From the NCBI RefSeq assembly GCF_020911885.1, contig NZ_CP087132.1, positions 1,178,001 to 1,242,000 on the forward strand: DNA of 64,000 nt. The letters are read 5' to 3'. The notes beneath the pieces were generated by a model, which was not told where the DNA came from, did not search any database, and saw only the letters and a list, made by a program, of their open reading frames with translations. Below are positions 54,462 to 63,336 of this stretch, in pieces. The DNA comes from Flavobacterium acetivorans. GTDB taxonomy: Bacteria; Bacteroidota; Bacteroidia; Flavobacteriales; Flavobacteriaceae. Each line of letters starts with the position of its first letter. The first letter of the stretch is position 1. The translations under genes were made by a program, and so were the position numbers.

Positions 54462-56063
54462 TTATGCTTTAGGAGCGCCTGCCATAATTTCGGCATTGGC
54501 AAACTCTTCGAATTTAGCGAAATTGCTTTTAAATTTTTGACCTAATTCGATCGCTTTTTGGTCGTATAAATCCTTGTCTTCCCAAGTATTTCTAGGGTTT
54601 AATATTTCGCTAGGAACATCAGGGCAAGATAGTGGAATTGCGATTCCAAAAACAGCGTGGTCTTTATATTCTACTGCGTCTAATTCTCCGTTTAAAGCGG
54701 CAGTAATCATGGCGCGAGTATATTTTAGTTTCATTCGGCTTCCTGTTCCATAAGGTCCACCTGTCCATCCAGTGTTGATTAACCAAACTTTTACATTAGC
54801 GTCTTTAGTTTTCTTACTCAACATTTCGGCATATCTTGTAGGATGTAAGGGCATAAATGGAGCACCAAAACAAGCTGAAAAATTAGGTTGAGGTTCAGTA
54901 ACACCAGCTTCTGTTCCTGCAACTTTTGCAGTATAACCTGAAATAAAGTGATAAGCGGCTTGACCTGGTGTAAGTCTTGAGATTGGAGGCAAAATCCCGT
55001 AAGCATCGGCCGTTAAGAAGAAAATATTTTTAGGGTTTTTTCCAATTGAGCCCGGTTGAATATTGTTAATATGTTCTATAGGGTAACTTACACGGGTATT
55101 TTGAGTTATGGAAATATCGCTATAATCCACTTCATTTGTTCCTTTTTTGAAAACTACGTTTTCTAAAATAGCCCCTTTTTTAATGGCTCTGAAAATATCC
55201 GGTTCGTTTTCTTCCGAAAGGTTGATCACTTTTGCGTAGCATCCTCCTTCAAAATTGAAAACGGTATTTTCATTAGTCCAACCATGTTCGTCATCACCAA
55301 TCAATTTTCGGTTTGGATCAGCAGAAAGGGTTGTTTTTCCTGTTCCTGATAATCCGAAGAAAATAGCAGTATCTTCTTCATTTCCTACATTGGCACTGCA
55401 ATGCATGGGTAAGGTGTTTTTGTCAACTGGAAGTATGAAATTTAATGCTGAGAAAATTCCTTTTTTCATTTCTCCGGTATAACCTGTTCCGCCAATCAAT
55501 GCAATTTTTCGGGTAAAATCCAAGATGGCAAAATTGCTTTGACGTGTTCCATCAACTGCAGGATCTGCTAGAAAACTAGGAACACACATTATTGTCCAAT
55601 CCGATTTAAAATTAGCTATTTCTTCTGATGTAGGTCTTAAAAACATATTGTAGCAAAATAAATTTGCCCAAGCCGTTTCAGTAACCACGCGCACATTCAA
55701 TCTGTAATTTGGATCTGCACATACATAAGAATCTCTTACAAAGATTTCTTTATTAGATAAATAGGCAGTAACCTTGTTGTATAAGGCATCAAAAGCCTTC
55801 GATTCGAAAGGGATATTTACATTTCCCCACCAAACTTGGTTTTCAGTGATGCTGTCCTTTACAATGAATCGGTCTTGCGGGGAACGTCCTGTGAATTCTC
55901 CCGTATTAATAGCTAAAGCTCCTGTTGAGGTTTCAATTCCTTGGCCTGAGGCTATAGTAATGTCGTGTAATTCGTTGGCTGATAATTGATAATGAATCTT
56001 TGCGTTTTCAATTCCTAAGTGCTCAAGCGAAATCGATTGCGTAAACGGTGTGTTATTATCCAT
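54462..56063 (-). CDS. pckA: Phosphoenolpyruvate carboxykinase (ATP)
   Basis: 533 residues. SGRSPQDRFIV-like segment FTGRSPQDRFIVKD, the metal-ligand MHCSANVGNEEDTAIFFGLSGTGKTTLSADP with the ATP loop near residue 240, and IGDDEHGW identify the ATP-type enzyme. It converts oxaloacetate to phosphoenolpyruvate, the first step of gluconeogenesis. Single gene; TACTTTTG at 56106-56099 on the minus strand fits a -7 box 36 bases before the ATG. Confidence 0.97.
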   Translation of the reverse strand: MDNNTPFTQSISLEHLGIENAKIHYQLSANELHDITIASGQGIETSTGALAINTGEFTGRSPQDRFIVKDSITENQVWWGNVNIPFESKAFDALYNKVTAYLSNKEIFVRDSYVCADPNYRLNVRVVTETAWANLFCYNMFLRPTSEEIANFKSDWTIMCVPSFLADPAVDGTRQSNFAILDFTRKIALIGGTGYTGEMKKGIFSALNFILPVDKNTLPMHCSANVGNEEDTAIFFGLSGTGKTTLSADPNRKLIGDDEHGWTNENTVFNFEGGCYAKVINLSEENEPDIFRAIKKGAILENVVFKKGTNEVDYSDISITQNTRVSYPIEHINNIQPGSIGKNPKNIFFLTADAYGILPPISRLTPGQAAYHFISGYTAKVAGTEAGVTEPQPNFSACFGAPFMPLHPTRYAEMLSKKTKDANVKVWLINTGWTGGPYGTGSRMKLKYTRAMITAALNGELDAVEYKDHAVFGIAIPLSCPDVPSEILNPRNTWEDKDLYDQKAIELGQKFKSNFAKFEEFANAEIMAGAPKA

Positions 56064-56098
56064 AAAATTAATTATTGTGTTGTTTAATTTAACGGCAA

Positions 56099-56106
56099 CA
56101 AAAGTA
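56099..56106 (-). promoter_or_regulatory. -7 box TACTTTTG of pckA
   Basis: Good match to TAnnTTTG on the minus strand; no clear -33 TTG at 19-20 bp. Confidence 0.45.
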
Positions 56107-56143
56107 GAAATTATATTTCAGATATGTTTTGATTATCTTATTT

Positions 56144-56530
56144 TTATGATTTTTTGTTAAAATAATTCAATAATAAGGCTCCCCAAGCAAGTATTAATAG
56201 GAGTCCGCCTATAGGTGTTACAAAACCAATTGTTTTAAAATCAAATGAGGAGAGGCTGTTTGTTGCCAATAAATAAATTGATCCAGAGAATAATAGAACA
56301 CCCGTAACTGTCAAGAAATAGATTTTTTTCTTTGTTTTTTCTGGCAAGCTTGTTAGTGTGCCAATAAGGATTAAAAATAGACCATGATACATTTGATAGC
56401 GTACACCTGTTTCAAAAGTGATTAGTTGTTCTGCGTCTAAAACTTTTTTGAGAGCATGCGCTCCAAACGCGCCTAATATGATAGCTACCATCCCAATTAA
56501 AGCTCCTGTGGATATTATTTTTCTGTCCAT
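56144..56530 (-). CDS. DUF423 family membrane protein
   Basis: 128 residues with four membrane spans. GALIGMVAIILGAFGAHALKKVLDAEQLITFETGVRYQMYHGL is the DUF423 signature and FVTPIGGLLLILAWGALL ends the domain. Function unknown. It is divergent from the saccharopine reductase gene. Confidence 0.92.
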   Translation of the reverse strand: MDRKIISTGALIGMVAIILGAFGAHALKKVLDAEQLITFETGVRYQMYHGLFLILIGTLTSLPEKTKKKIYFLTVTGVLLFSGSIYLLATNSLSSFDFKTIGFVTPIGGLLLILAWGALLLNYFNKKS

Positions 56531-56629
56531 TTTTATTTTTTTTTTAATTGTAAAAGTATTCCTTATCTGAGAAATCCAAAAGGAATTGGATAGATACTTT
56601 TGGTATTTCTTGCTTTTTTAACACAGCGA

Positions 56630-56648
56630 TGTTGTTATAAATACAACA
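56630..56648. promoter_or_regulatory. Palindromic operator candidate upstream of saccharopine reductase gene
   Basis: TGTTGT (56630-56635) and ACAACA (56643-56648) around TATAAAT, 34 bases before the start codon. The form and place suit a dimeric repressor or Lrp-type regulator; no regulator is identified. Confidence 0.3.
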
Positions 56649-56681
56649 ATTATGTATGTTTGTGTTATATTTATGTAAATT

Positions 56682-58052
56682 ATGAGAGTCATTTTAGTAA
56701 TTGGTGCAGGTAGATCCGCATCTTCGTTGATACAGTATCTTTTAAATAAATCAATAGAAGAGGATTTGCATCTCGTTATTGGGGACCTGTCATTGGACTT
56801 GGCTCAAAGGAAAACGAATAATCATCCTAATGCAACAGCAATAGCTTTGGATATTTTTGATGCCAATCAAAGAAAAGAAGCGATTCAAAAAGCCGATATC
56901 GTTATCTCGATGTTGCCGGCTCATTTGCATATCGAAGTTGCCAGAGATTGTATTGCCTATAAAAAAAATATGGTTACCGCCTCTTATATTAGCGATCAAA
57001 TGCAGAAGCTGGACGCGGCTGCCAAAGAAAACAATCTTATTTTTATGAATGAGATTGGTCTGGATCCGGGGATTGACCACATGAGTGCGATGAAAGTTAT
57101 TGACAGCATTAGGGATAAAGGAGGAAAAATGCTTTTATTCGAATCCTTTTGTGGTGGCCTAGTTGCTCCTGAATCTGACAACAACCTTTGGAATTATAAA
57201 TTTACTTGGGCTCCGCGTAATGTGGTACTTGCCGGACAAGGCGGTTGCGCAAAGTTTATCCAAGAAGGGACTTATAAATACATTCCCTATTGTAATTTAT
57301 TTAGAAGGACTGAATTCTTGGAAGTGGAAGGTTATGGACGATTTGAGGCTTATTCCAATAGAGATTCGCTAAAATATAAAAGCGTCTATGGTTTAGATGA
57401 CGTTCTAACTTTATATAGGGGTACAATAAGGCGTATTGGTTTTTCAAAGGCTTGGAATATGTTTGTTCAACTGGGAATGACTGATGATAGCTATGTGATG
57501 GAGGATTCTGAAAATATGAGTTACCGCCAATTTGTGAATTCCTTTTTGCCTTATCATCCAACGGATTCAGTTGAAATTAAAACGCGTTTGATTCTAAAAA
57601 TCGATCAGGATGATATTATGTGGGATAAGCTACTGGAATTGGATTTGTTCAACGATGCTAAAATCGTTGGCCTCAAAAATGCTACACCGGCTCAAATATT
57701 AGAAAAAATATTAAGCGAAAGTTGGGCACTGCAAGCCAATGACAAAGATATGATCGTGATGTATCATAAATTTGGTTACGAATTAGATGGAGTAAAACAG
57801 CAAATCGATTCAAAAATGGTTTGTATAGGAGACGATCAAACCTATACGGCAATGGCTAAAACCGTTGGTTTGCCGGTTGCTATGGCTACTTTGCAAATAT
57901 TAAACGGAAAAATAAAAACTCCAGGAGTACAGCTTCCTATCAATAAAGAAGTGTATCTGCCTATTTTGGAAGAGTTAGAGGAGTATGGAGTTGTCTTTAA
58001 AGAGCAATCCATGCCATATTTGGGGTATAAACCCGATAAGATTTTTAGTTAG
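56682..58052 (+). CDS. Saccharopine dehydrogenase (glutamate-forming), saccharopine reductase type
   Basis: 456 residues. NAD(P)-binding start VILVIGAGRSASSLIQYLL, EIGLDPGIDHMSAMKVID and the large substrate domain with SFCGGLVAPESDNN and YKFTWAPRNVVLAGQGG match Lys9-type saccharopine reductases. The partner lysine-ketoglutarate reductase is not adjacent. The enzyme interconverts saccharopine with aminoadipate semialdehyde and glutamate, usually in lysine breakdown in bacteria, which fits with the glutaryl-CoA dehydrogenase-like gene at 22657. Divergent from the DUF423 gene. Confidence 0.9.
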   Translation: MRVILVIGAGRSASSLIQYLLNKSIEEDLHLVIGDLSLDLAQRKTNNHPNATAIALDIFDANQRKEAIQKADIVISMLPAHLHIEVARDCIAYKKNMVTASYISDQMQKLDAAAKENNLIFMNEIGLDPGIDHMSAMKVIDSIRDKGGKMLLFESFCGGLVAPESDNNLWNYKFTWAPRNVVLAGQGGCAKFIQEGTYKYIPYCNLFRRTEFLEVEGYGRFEAYSNRDSLKYKSVYGLDDVLTLYRGTIRRIGFSKAWNMFVQLGMTDDSYVMEDSENMSYRQFVNSFLPYHPTDSVEIKTRLILKIDQDDIMWDKLLELDLFNDAKIVGLKNATPAQILEKILSESWALQANDKDMIVMYHKFGYELDGVKQQIDSKMVCIGDDQTYTAMAKTVGLPVAMATLQILNGKIKTPGVQLPINKEVYLPILEELEEYGVVFKEQSMPYLGYKPDKIFS

Positions 58053-58083
58053 ATTTTTTTTAGATTTTTTTAGTTTTTATTAT

Positions 58084-58116
58084 TCCGCTTCCATGCCAGG
58101 AAGCGGATTTTTTTTG
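58084..58116 (+). terminator. Terminator after the saccharopine reductase gene
   Basis: TCCGCTTCC (58084-58092) and GGAAGCGGA (58099-58107), 6-nt loop, nine T. Confidence 0.9.
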
Positions 58117-58120
58117 CTGT

Positions 58121-59584
58121 TTATATTTTAGATTGAATAGTGATGGGTAGGCTGTACATTGTTCGAACGGCTTCTCCATTGACTTTTCCAGGATTCCATT
58201 TAGGGCTTAATTTTAAAACTCTTACGGCTTCTTCTCCCGTTCCATAGCCAATGTCTCGAAGTAATTTAATGTCACTTAGACTACCGTCTACCTCAACAAT
58301 GAATGTTACATATATTTTTCCTTTTAAATTAGCTTGTGTTGGGATTTTATAGTTTTGAGCAACAAAAGAGTAAAATTTTTCCATTCCTTCAGGGTAAGAT
58401 GGGTTTTCTGTGAGCTCGCTAACGTTGTGTGTTTCTCCTTCCGATTTTTTAACTTTTTGGTTTTTAGGATCGTAAATATCTATTTCGATTGATTCTGAAG
58501 CTCCTTTTTTTAATATTGCCAAAAGTTCTTCAGGTGTAGGTAAAGGTTCTTTTTTGGGTATAAATGAAGGAATAGCTTTCTTTTCGATAGGTGTTAATTC
58601 TTTGTATTTTTTTTGGGTTGTAACTTTGCCTTTTTCATCTTTAATTTTAAAAGTTGTATTGTTGTAGTAGTCATCAAATATATTTGAAGTTTTAGAGGGT
58701 TCTTGTTTTTTAGTTGTCTTGGTCTCTTGGGCAACTATTTTTGTGCATACTAAGAAAGTAAGTCCTGTGAATAGCGGTATTAACACTAGTTTTTTCAACA
58801 CAGTTCTTGATGGAGACGTGGTTTTTGTCATCATAATTAATCGTTTTTTGGTTACTGAATAATTCAAATTACTGGCCAAGTAATAGGTTGGGTTCGCGTT
58901 TGCCTTTGATAGAAGTAAATTTTGGTAAAACGGAACATTGTTATGGGATTTCACGACTTTCTCGTCGGCGAGAAATTCATGATTGAGTTGAATGGCTTTT
59001 TTGTAAAAGATAAAAATGGGATTGAACCAAAAAATTACTTTCAGGGTTTCGATAAATAGTATGTCTAAGGTGTGTCTTTGGCTGACATGAATCAGCTCAT
59101 GGGTATATAATTCGGCTTCAATTTTTCGATGATGATAGTCGGTTTCATTGATAAAAATACTGTTCAGGAAAGTGTAGGGAAGCGTTTCTTCTTGGACTAA
59201 AACCAGTTTCGAATTTTTGTAATCAATAGTTGGATTTGATTTTGTTCTTGCAGTCAATTTTATAATATTTAAAATGAACCGAAGTAACAACACTAAAGTC
59301 AGTAAAGTATACAGGCTCCATACGGCTATAAGCCAATAATTAGTAGAATCTTCAAGCACAGCCGTGCTGCTTCCTTCCATTGTGATGATGTTTTGAGATG
59401 CTTCAGGAGAGGAAACTTCTTGGATTACTTCGATGGTTATGAAAGGAATGCTAAATGAAAACAGAATGCTAAACAACAGGTAAAGCCTATTGAAATGGTG
59501 CATTTTTTCTTTTTCCAATGCCAGATGGTACACGGCCAACAGCACAACTAAGGAAAGTGTCGATTTGATTAAGAAGTCTATCAT
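58121..59584 (-). CDS. M56 (BlaR1/MecR1-type) sensor peptidase with TonB C-terminal domain
   Basis: 487 residues. Four membrane spans at the N-terminus and one near 270; the zinc peptidase site is HELIHVSQRHTLD (HExxH) with a downstream Glu in NHEFLADEKV. After the last span a periplasmic part ends in a TonB-C domain (about 395-487: YPEGMEKFYSFVAQNYKIPTQA...SLPITIQSKI). BlaR1-type proteins sense a signal outside and cut the BlaI repressor inside. Here the penicillin-binding sensor domain is replaced by a TonB-like domain, a layout common in Bacteroidota. Overlaps blaI by four bases. Confidence 0.9.
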   Translation of the reverse strand: MIDFLIKSTLSLVVLLAVYHLALEKEKMHHFNRLYLLFSILFSFSIPFITIEVIQEVSSPEASQNIITMEGSSTAVLEDSTNYWLIAVWSLYTLLTLVLLLRFILNIIKLTARTKSNPTIDYKNSKLVLVQEETLPYTFLNSIFINETDYHHRKIEAELYTHELIHVSQRHTLDILFIETLKVIFWFNPIFIFYKKAIQLNHEFLADEKVVKSHNNVPFYQNLLLSKANANPTYYLASNLNYSVTKKRLIMMTKTTSPSRTVLKKLVLIPLFTGLTFLVCTKIVAQETKTTKKQEPSKTSNIFDDYYNNTTFKIKDEKGKVTTQKKYKELTPIEKKAIPSFIPKKEPLPTPEELLAILKKGASESIEIDIYDPKNQKVKKSEGETHNVSELTENPSYPEGMEKFYSFVAQNYKIPTQANLKGKIYVTFIVEVDGSLSDIKLLRDIGYGTGEEAVRVLKLSPKWNPGKVNGEAVRTMYSLPITIQSKI

Positions 59585-59955
59585 TTTTTCTTTTTTTGAA
59601 TGGCACTATCTACTATTTTCTTGAGCTCTTCTAATTCTTTTTCAGACAAATTGGTTTCGGTTGTAAAGAAAGAGGCAAATTGTGAAGCGGAATCGTTAAA
59701 GAAGTTCTTTATTAATCCGTTGACGTGTTTCGAGAAATAGGCCGTTTTTTTGACCAAAGGATAGTATTCTCTTGAGTTCCCAAATTCAGTATAAGCAATA
59801 AATTGCTTGTCGATCATTCTCTTTAATAAGGTGGCGACTGTAGTTGTTTTGGGTTTTGGCTCGGGATAAGCTTCGAGTAAATCTTTCATAAAAGCTTTCT
59901 CTAGTTTCCAAAGGTGTTCCATTAATTGTTCTTCGGAGTTGGTGAGTTGTTGCAT
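59581..59955 (-). CDS. BlaI/MecI/CopY-family transcriptional repressor
   Basis: 124 residues. A winged-helix N-terminal domain (LTNSEEQLMEHLWKLEKAFMKDLLEAYPEP...TTVATLLKRMIDKQFI) and a dimerising C-terminal helix region (SEKELEELKKIVDSAI) fit BlaI. It represses its own operon until cleaved by the M56 protease coded next to it (4-bp overlap). A matching TACAnnTGTA operator lies at the promoter of the unit at about 60431. Confidence 0.92.
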   Translation of the reverse strand: MQQLTNSEEQLMEHLWKLEKAFMKDLLEAYPEPKPKTTTVATLLKRMIDKQFIAYTEFGNSREYYPLVKKTAYFSKHVNGLIKNFFNDSASQFASFFTTETNLSEKELEELKKIVDSAIQKKKK

Positions 59956-59972
59956 TTTGATTTTTTTAAGTT

Positions 59973-60398
59973 TTATTTCAATATTGTTTCAGAAACAAGC
60001 CTGCCTTTGTCATAATCTCGTTTCATTATTAGTTTGCCTTTGTCGTCATAAAAATTCCAATTGCCACTGTAAAACCAATGGGCGTATTTCTTGCTGAGAT
60101 CCAAAGTAGTTTTTCCTTGAGATTGTATTTTTCCGTTTTTGTGATAAAAACGGGTAAAGCAGCTGTTGCCTTTGTGTTTTTCTTTTTTGATTATTTTTCC
60201 GTCTAGATAATAACGCCATTTTTTGATGGGATCGTCATTGTGATATTTCCCGATGGACTTGTAGTGTGAGCTGTCTTGTGAATATTGTTCTATCCAAAGG
60301 CCTTCTCTTTTTTTGTTTATCTTTTGGTTGGTTAGTTTGGATTTGCAGGAAAACAAACTCAAAATTGCGCAGCCTAGAATTATAATTGATTTTTTCAT
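59973..60398 (-). CDS. Lipoprotein with MORN/YwqK-like repeats, first gene of the BlaI operon
   Basis: 141 residues from ATG 60398: signal and lipobox LFSC (Cys18), then repeated KYHNDDPIKKWRYYLDGKIIKKEKHK and FYHKNGKIQSQGK-type units, like MORN/YwqK repeats. An alternative ATG at 60425 would make a leaderless product, since the -7 box ends at 60433. The gap to blaI is 17 bp, so it is co-transcribed and would be de-repressed by the same signal. Function unknown; probably outer envelope. Confidence 0.78.
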   Translation of the reverse strand: MKKSIIILGCAILSLFSCKSKLTNQKINKKREGLWIEQYSQDSSHYKSIGKYHNDDPIKKWRYYLDGKIIKKEKHKGNSCFTRFYHKNGKIQSQGKTTLDLSKKYAHWFYSGNWNFYDDKGKLIMKRDYDKGRLVSETILK

Positions 60399-60428
60399 TT
60401 GTTTTTGCTCTACAGAAAAAGACATTGT

Positions 60429-60463
60429 TCTACAAATGTAGAGATATATTATTAAGAAGCAAA
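60429..60463 (-). promoter_or_regulatory. Promoter with BlaI-type operator overlapping the -7 box
   Basis: On the minus strand TTTG (60463-60460), a 19-bp spacer and TACATTTG (60440-60433). The -7 box is embedded in the palindrome TCTACAAATGTAGA (60429-60442, plus strand), which contains TACAAATGTA, the TACAnnTGTA core bound by BlaI/MecI/CopY proteins. Binding would block the -7 element. The next genes on the strand include a BlaI-type repressor, so autoregulation is likely. Confidence 0.7.
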
Positions 60464-60510
60464 TTTATTTCGGATTATTTTGATTAGTAGCTGATTATGT
60501 TTTTTGCAGA

Positions 60511-60595
60511 ATTGCGTTAGGGATAGTAGTGGCATCCTTTTGTTTCGATTTTTCGGAACAAAAGATAGAGCGGATAGCCCGACCGAAGGGAACGC
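60511..60595 (-). repeat. Dispersed repeat, CGCTCTATC...GGATGCC type, copy 2
   Basis: Read on the minus strand: GGGCTATCCGCTCTATC, an 8-bp hairpin CTTTTGTT/AACAAAAG (60537-60544 with 60557-60564), then GGATGCCACTACTATCCC. The outer segments match copy 1 (44250-44334); the hairpin sequence differs. Confidence 0.65.
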
Positions 60596-60630
60596 AAAAA
60601 AAAAAAATCCGCTCATTGCTGAACGGATTT
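60596..60630 (-). terminator. Terminator after the M20 dipeptidase gene
   Basis: On the minus strand AAATCCG and CGGATTT (arms 60624-60630 and 60605-60611) enclose a 12-nt loop and precede 12 T. Confidence 0.8.
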
Positions 60631-60651
60631 GAAACTTTATTTATGCTGAAA

Positions 60652-62040
60652 TTATTTTGATAGCTCAACAAAATATTTGTAAAACAATGGGATAGTTTCA
60701 ATTCCTTTCAGGTAATTGAAAATCCCAAAATGCTCGTTTGGAGAGTGAATAGCATCACTGTCTAAACCAAATCCCATTAAGATTGTTTTGCTTTTTAATT
60801 CTTTTTCAAATAAGGCAACGATAGGAATACTTCCTCCAGAACGAACCGGAATAGCAGGAAGACCGAAGGTTTCGGTATAAGCCATGTTTGCTGCTTTATA
60901 GCCAATGCTGTCAATAGGTGTTACATAACCCTGACCGCCATGATGTGGCTTTACTTTCACGGTAACACCAGCAGGAGCAATGCTCATGAAATGTTTGGTG
61001 AATAATTCGGTGATGTTTTCCCAATCTTGGTTTGGAACCAGACGCATCGAGATTTTTGCAAAAGCCTGACTTGCAATTACCGTTTTTGCGCCTTCGCCGG
61101 TATAACCGCCCCAAATTCCGTTTACGTCCAGCGTTGGGCGAATCGAATTTCTTTCGTTAGTAACATAACCTTTTTCGCCATAAACATCATTTAGATCGAG
61201 TGCTTTTTTATAATTTTCCAGATTGAAAGGTGCTTTGGCCATCTCGGCTCTTTCTTCAAGCGATAATTCTTCTACGTTATCATAAAATCCTGGGATGGTA
61301 ATGTGATTGTTCTCGTCGTGAAGCGAAGCAATCATTTTTGCTAAAACGTTTATTGGGTTGGCAACTGCGCCACCGTAGAGTCCGGAGTGTAAGTCGCGGT
61401 TTGGTCCGGTCACTTCCACTTCGACATAGCTTAAGCCGCGTAATCCAGTTGTAATAGAGGGTTGTTGATTAGAAATCATCCCGGTATCCGAAATCAAAAT
61501 CACATCATTTTTCAGTTTCTCGACATTGTTTTCTACGAAGGTTTTTAGATTAACACTACCTACTTCTTCTTCTCCTTCAATCATGAACTTCACATTACAA
61601 GGCAAAGTATTGCTTTGAATCATGTATTCGAACGCTTTGACGTGCATATACATTTGGCCTTTATCGTCGCAGGCGCCACGGGCAAATATGGCTCCTTCGG
61701 GATGAATTTCGGTAGTTTTTATTACGGGTTCAAACGGAGGAGAGGTCCACAGCTCGATTGGATCGGCCGGTTGTACGTCGTAATGACCGTAAACGAGAAC
61801 CGTTGGCAAACTTGGATCAATTATTTTTTCTCCATAAACAATAGGGTAGCCCGCCGTCTCACAAATTTCGACTTTGTCACAACCTGCTTTTTCCAGACTT
61901 CGTTTTACAGCTTCAGAAGTGTCGATGACATCTTGAGAGTAGGCTGTGTCTGCGCTTACGGATGGGATTTTTAATAATTCAATTAATTCGTTTAGGAAAC
62001 GCTCCTTGTTTTCTTGTACGTATGACTTAATATTTTCCAT
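60652..62040 (-). CDS. M20-family dipeptidase
   Basis: 462 residues. VLVYGHYDVQPADP gives the first zinc His and Asp, ACDDKGQMYMHVKAFEY the bridging Asp, FMIEGEEEVGS the catalytic Glu pair and the C-terminal HSPNEHF segment the last His. Zn-dependent dipeptidases of this group cut short peptides in the cytoplasm (no signal peptide). The end carries a partial ATGCTGAA repeat-like sequence just downstream. Single gene, divergent from tRNA-Leu. Confidence 0.92.
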   Translation of the reverse strand: MENIKSYVQENKERFLNELIELLKIPSVSADTAYSQDVIDTSEAVKRSLEKAGCDKVEICETAGYPIVYGEKIIDPSLPTVLVYGHYDVQPADPIELWTSPPFEPVIKTTEIHPEGAIFARGACDDKGQMYMHVKAFEYMIQSNTLPCNVKFMIEGEEEVGSVNLKTFVENNVEKLKNDVILISDTGMISNQQPSITTGLRGLSYVEVEVTGPNRDLHSGLYGGAVANPINVLAKMIASLHDENNHITIPGFYDNVEELSLEERAEMAKAPFNLENYKKALDLNDVYGEKGYVTNERNSIRPTLDVNGIWGGYTGEGAKTVIASQAFAKISMRLVPNQDWENITELFTKHFMSIAPAGVTVKVKPHHGGQGYVTPIDSIGYKAANMAYTETFGLPAIPVRSGGSIPIVALFEKELKSKTILMGFGLDSDAIHSPNEHFGIFNYLKGIETIPLFYKYFVELSK

Positions 62041-62109
62041 GTATGGGCTAAATTTTTATAAAAATCAAAAGTACAAAAAAGAGAATAATAAATTTTTTGA
62101 AAAAATGTT

Positions 62110-62138
62110 TTGAATATTGGAAGATATGATTATCTTTG
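62110..62138 (+). promoter_or_regulatory. Promoter of tRNA-Leu
   Basis: TTG 62110-62112, 18-bp spacer, TATCTTTG 62131-62138, 13 bases before the tRNA. Confidence 0.7.
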
Positions 62139-62151
62139 CACCCACAATTAC

Positions 62152-62233
62152 GCGGATATGGTGAAATTGGTAGACATGCCAGACTTAGGATCTGGTGCCG
62201 CAAGGCGTGTAGGTTCGAGTCCTATTATCCGCA
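62152..62233 (+). tRNA. tRNA-Leu (TAG)
   Basis: 82 bases. Acceptor GCGGATA pairs with TATCCGC; D-arm with AAATTGGTAGAC; anticodon loop with TAG (ACTTAGGA); a long variable arm (TGCCGCAAGGCGT) as class II tRNAs have; T-arm GTAGGTTCGAGTCCTAT. CCA is not encoded. Confidence 0.96.
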
Positions 62234-62234
62234 C

Positions 62235-62269
62235 AAAAAAAGCTTCTCAATCGAGAAGCTTTTTTTTTT
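62235..62269 (+). terminator. Terminator of tRNA-Leu
   Basis: AGCTTCTC (62241-62248) and GAGAAGCT (62253-62260), loop AATC, flanking A and T runs. Confidence 0.9.
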
Positions 62270-62328
62270 GGTTTTATTTTCTGGATTCAACTCCTGTTCC
62301 GTGTTTTGGATTTTAGATCTAAACTTGA

Positions 62329-62336
62329 GGAATGTG
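62329..62336 (+). repeat. Target-site duplication, left (GGAATGTG)
   Basis: GGAATGTG here and at 63754-63761 are identical and directly flank the insertion sequence ends. Confidence 0.85.
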
Positions 62337-62360
62337 GGATCATGCGCAAAAGTTGGGGGA

Positions 62361-63314
62361 TTAGGCAAAAAGATTAGATAATCTGAACAAGAAGAAATCT
62401 ATTTTCCTTACTCCTCTAAACTGACTTCTAAAGGCTTTTATTTTTGCATTGAAAGATTCAGCAGAAGCATTGGTACTTCTATTATCAAAGTAGTTTAAGA
62501 TTGACCGGTAATTGAAAGTTATAGTATTGAGTAGAATATTGAAGTTTTTAAAACCAGATTCCTCTACATTCCTATACCAATGTGCTAGTTTAGTCATCGC
62601 AATGTGCTTGTCATTGTTGCTATTGTAGATACCTCGAAGTTGTTGGCTTAGATAATAGGCTGTTTTTATATCTGGATATAGTCCAAATAATAATTGAGCT
62701 CTTTCATTTTGATTCTCAGTCCATTTTTCGCGAGATTTATAAAGTGCATATCGACTCCTGGCTAATAGCTGTTTTACAGAGTCACCGTTAGCTAAGAGCT
62801 CCGGAATATAGGTTTGATTCTCTCTTTTGGTTTGCAATATCAATTGATTCTCAAAATCCATAGCCTCCCATCGATGTTTAATCCTAATCTCTTGTAAGGC
62901 TTCCAGTGCCAGTTTTTGGACATGAAATCTATCTGTTACCTGTGTGGCTTTAGGGAAACATCTTTTAGAGATCAATTTCATAGAATTAGCCATGTCAAGT
63001 GTTATTTCTTTGACACAGCTTCTCTTCTTGTAATCAATCTTTCTGATATGTTCTATGACTTTATCTGCCTTTGTTTCAGCAACAATGGCAACTAAGGAAC
63101 CTTTTTTACCTTTGAACTTCTTGTTGGTTACAATAGTGTAAAGTTCACCCTGAGACAAAGCTACTTCGTCAATTGATAAATGGGTGCCCATATTTTCAGG
63201 GTAAACAATCCATTGATGTGCATGTTCTCGTGGAGCCCAAGCATTAAAGGAACTCAGGTGTTTTTTATATTGCCGTTGGAGTTTCTTTCCGTTGACTCCG
63301 AAGAAACCACCAAT
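62361..63314 (-). CDS. ISAon1-family transposase, catalytic part
   Basis: DDE-type transposase. The frame is open from 63353; the coordinates use ATT at 63314, where the family-like start GGFFGVNGKKLQRQYKKHL begins; the first ATG is later (63191), which would lose that conserved part. Catalytic residues: Asp in LSIDEVAL, Asp in VTDRFHV and Glu in NASAESFNAKIK. It catalyses cut and paste of this element. The preceding frame (63337-63684) lies in another phase, offset by +1, and overlaps by 5 sense codons. How the two are joined, or whether they act as separate subunits, is open. Confidence 0.85.
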   Translation of the reverse strand: MGGFFGVNGKKLQRQYKKHLSSFNAWAPREHAHQWIVYPENMGTHLSIDEVALSQGELYTIVTNKKFKGKKGSLVAIVAETKADKVIEHIRKIDYKKRSCVKEITLDMANSMKLISKRCFPKATQVTDRFHVQKLALEALQEIRIKHRWEAMDFENQLILQTKRENQTYIPELLANGDSVKQLLARSRYALYKSREKWTENQNERAQLLFGLYPDIKTAYYLSQQLRGIYNSNNDKHIAMTKLAHWYRNVEESGFKNFNILLNTITFNYRSILNYFDNRSTNASAESFNAKIKAFRSQFRGVRKIDFFLFRLSNLFA

Positions 63315-63336
63315 GGTGTGACAATCAGTAGCACTC

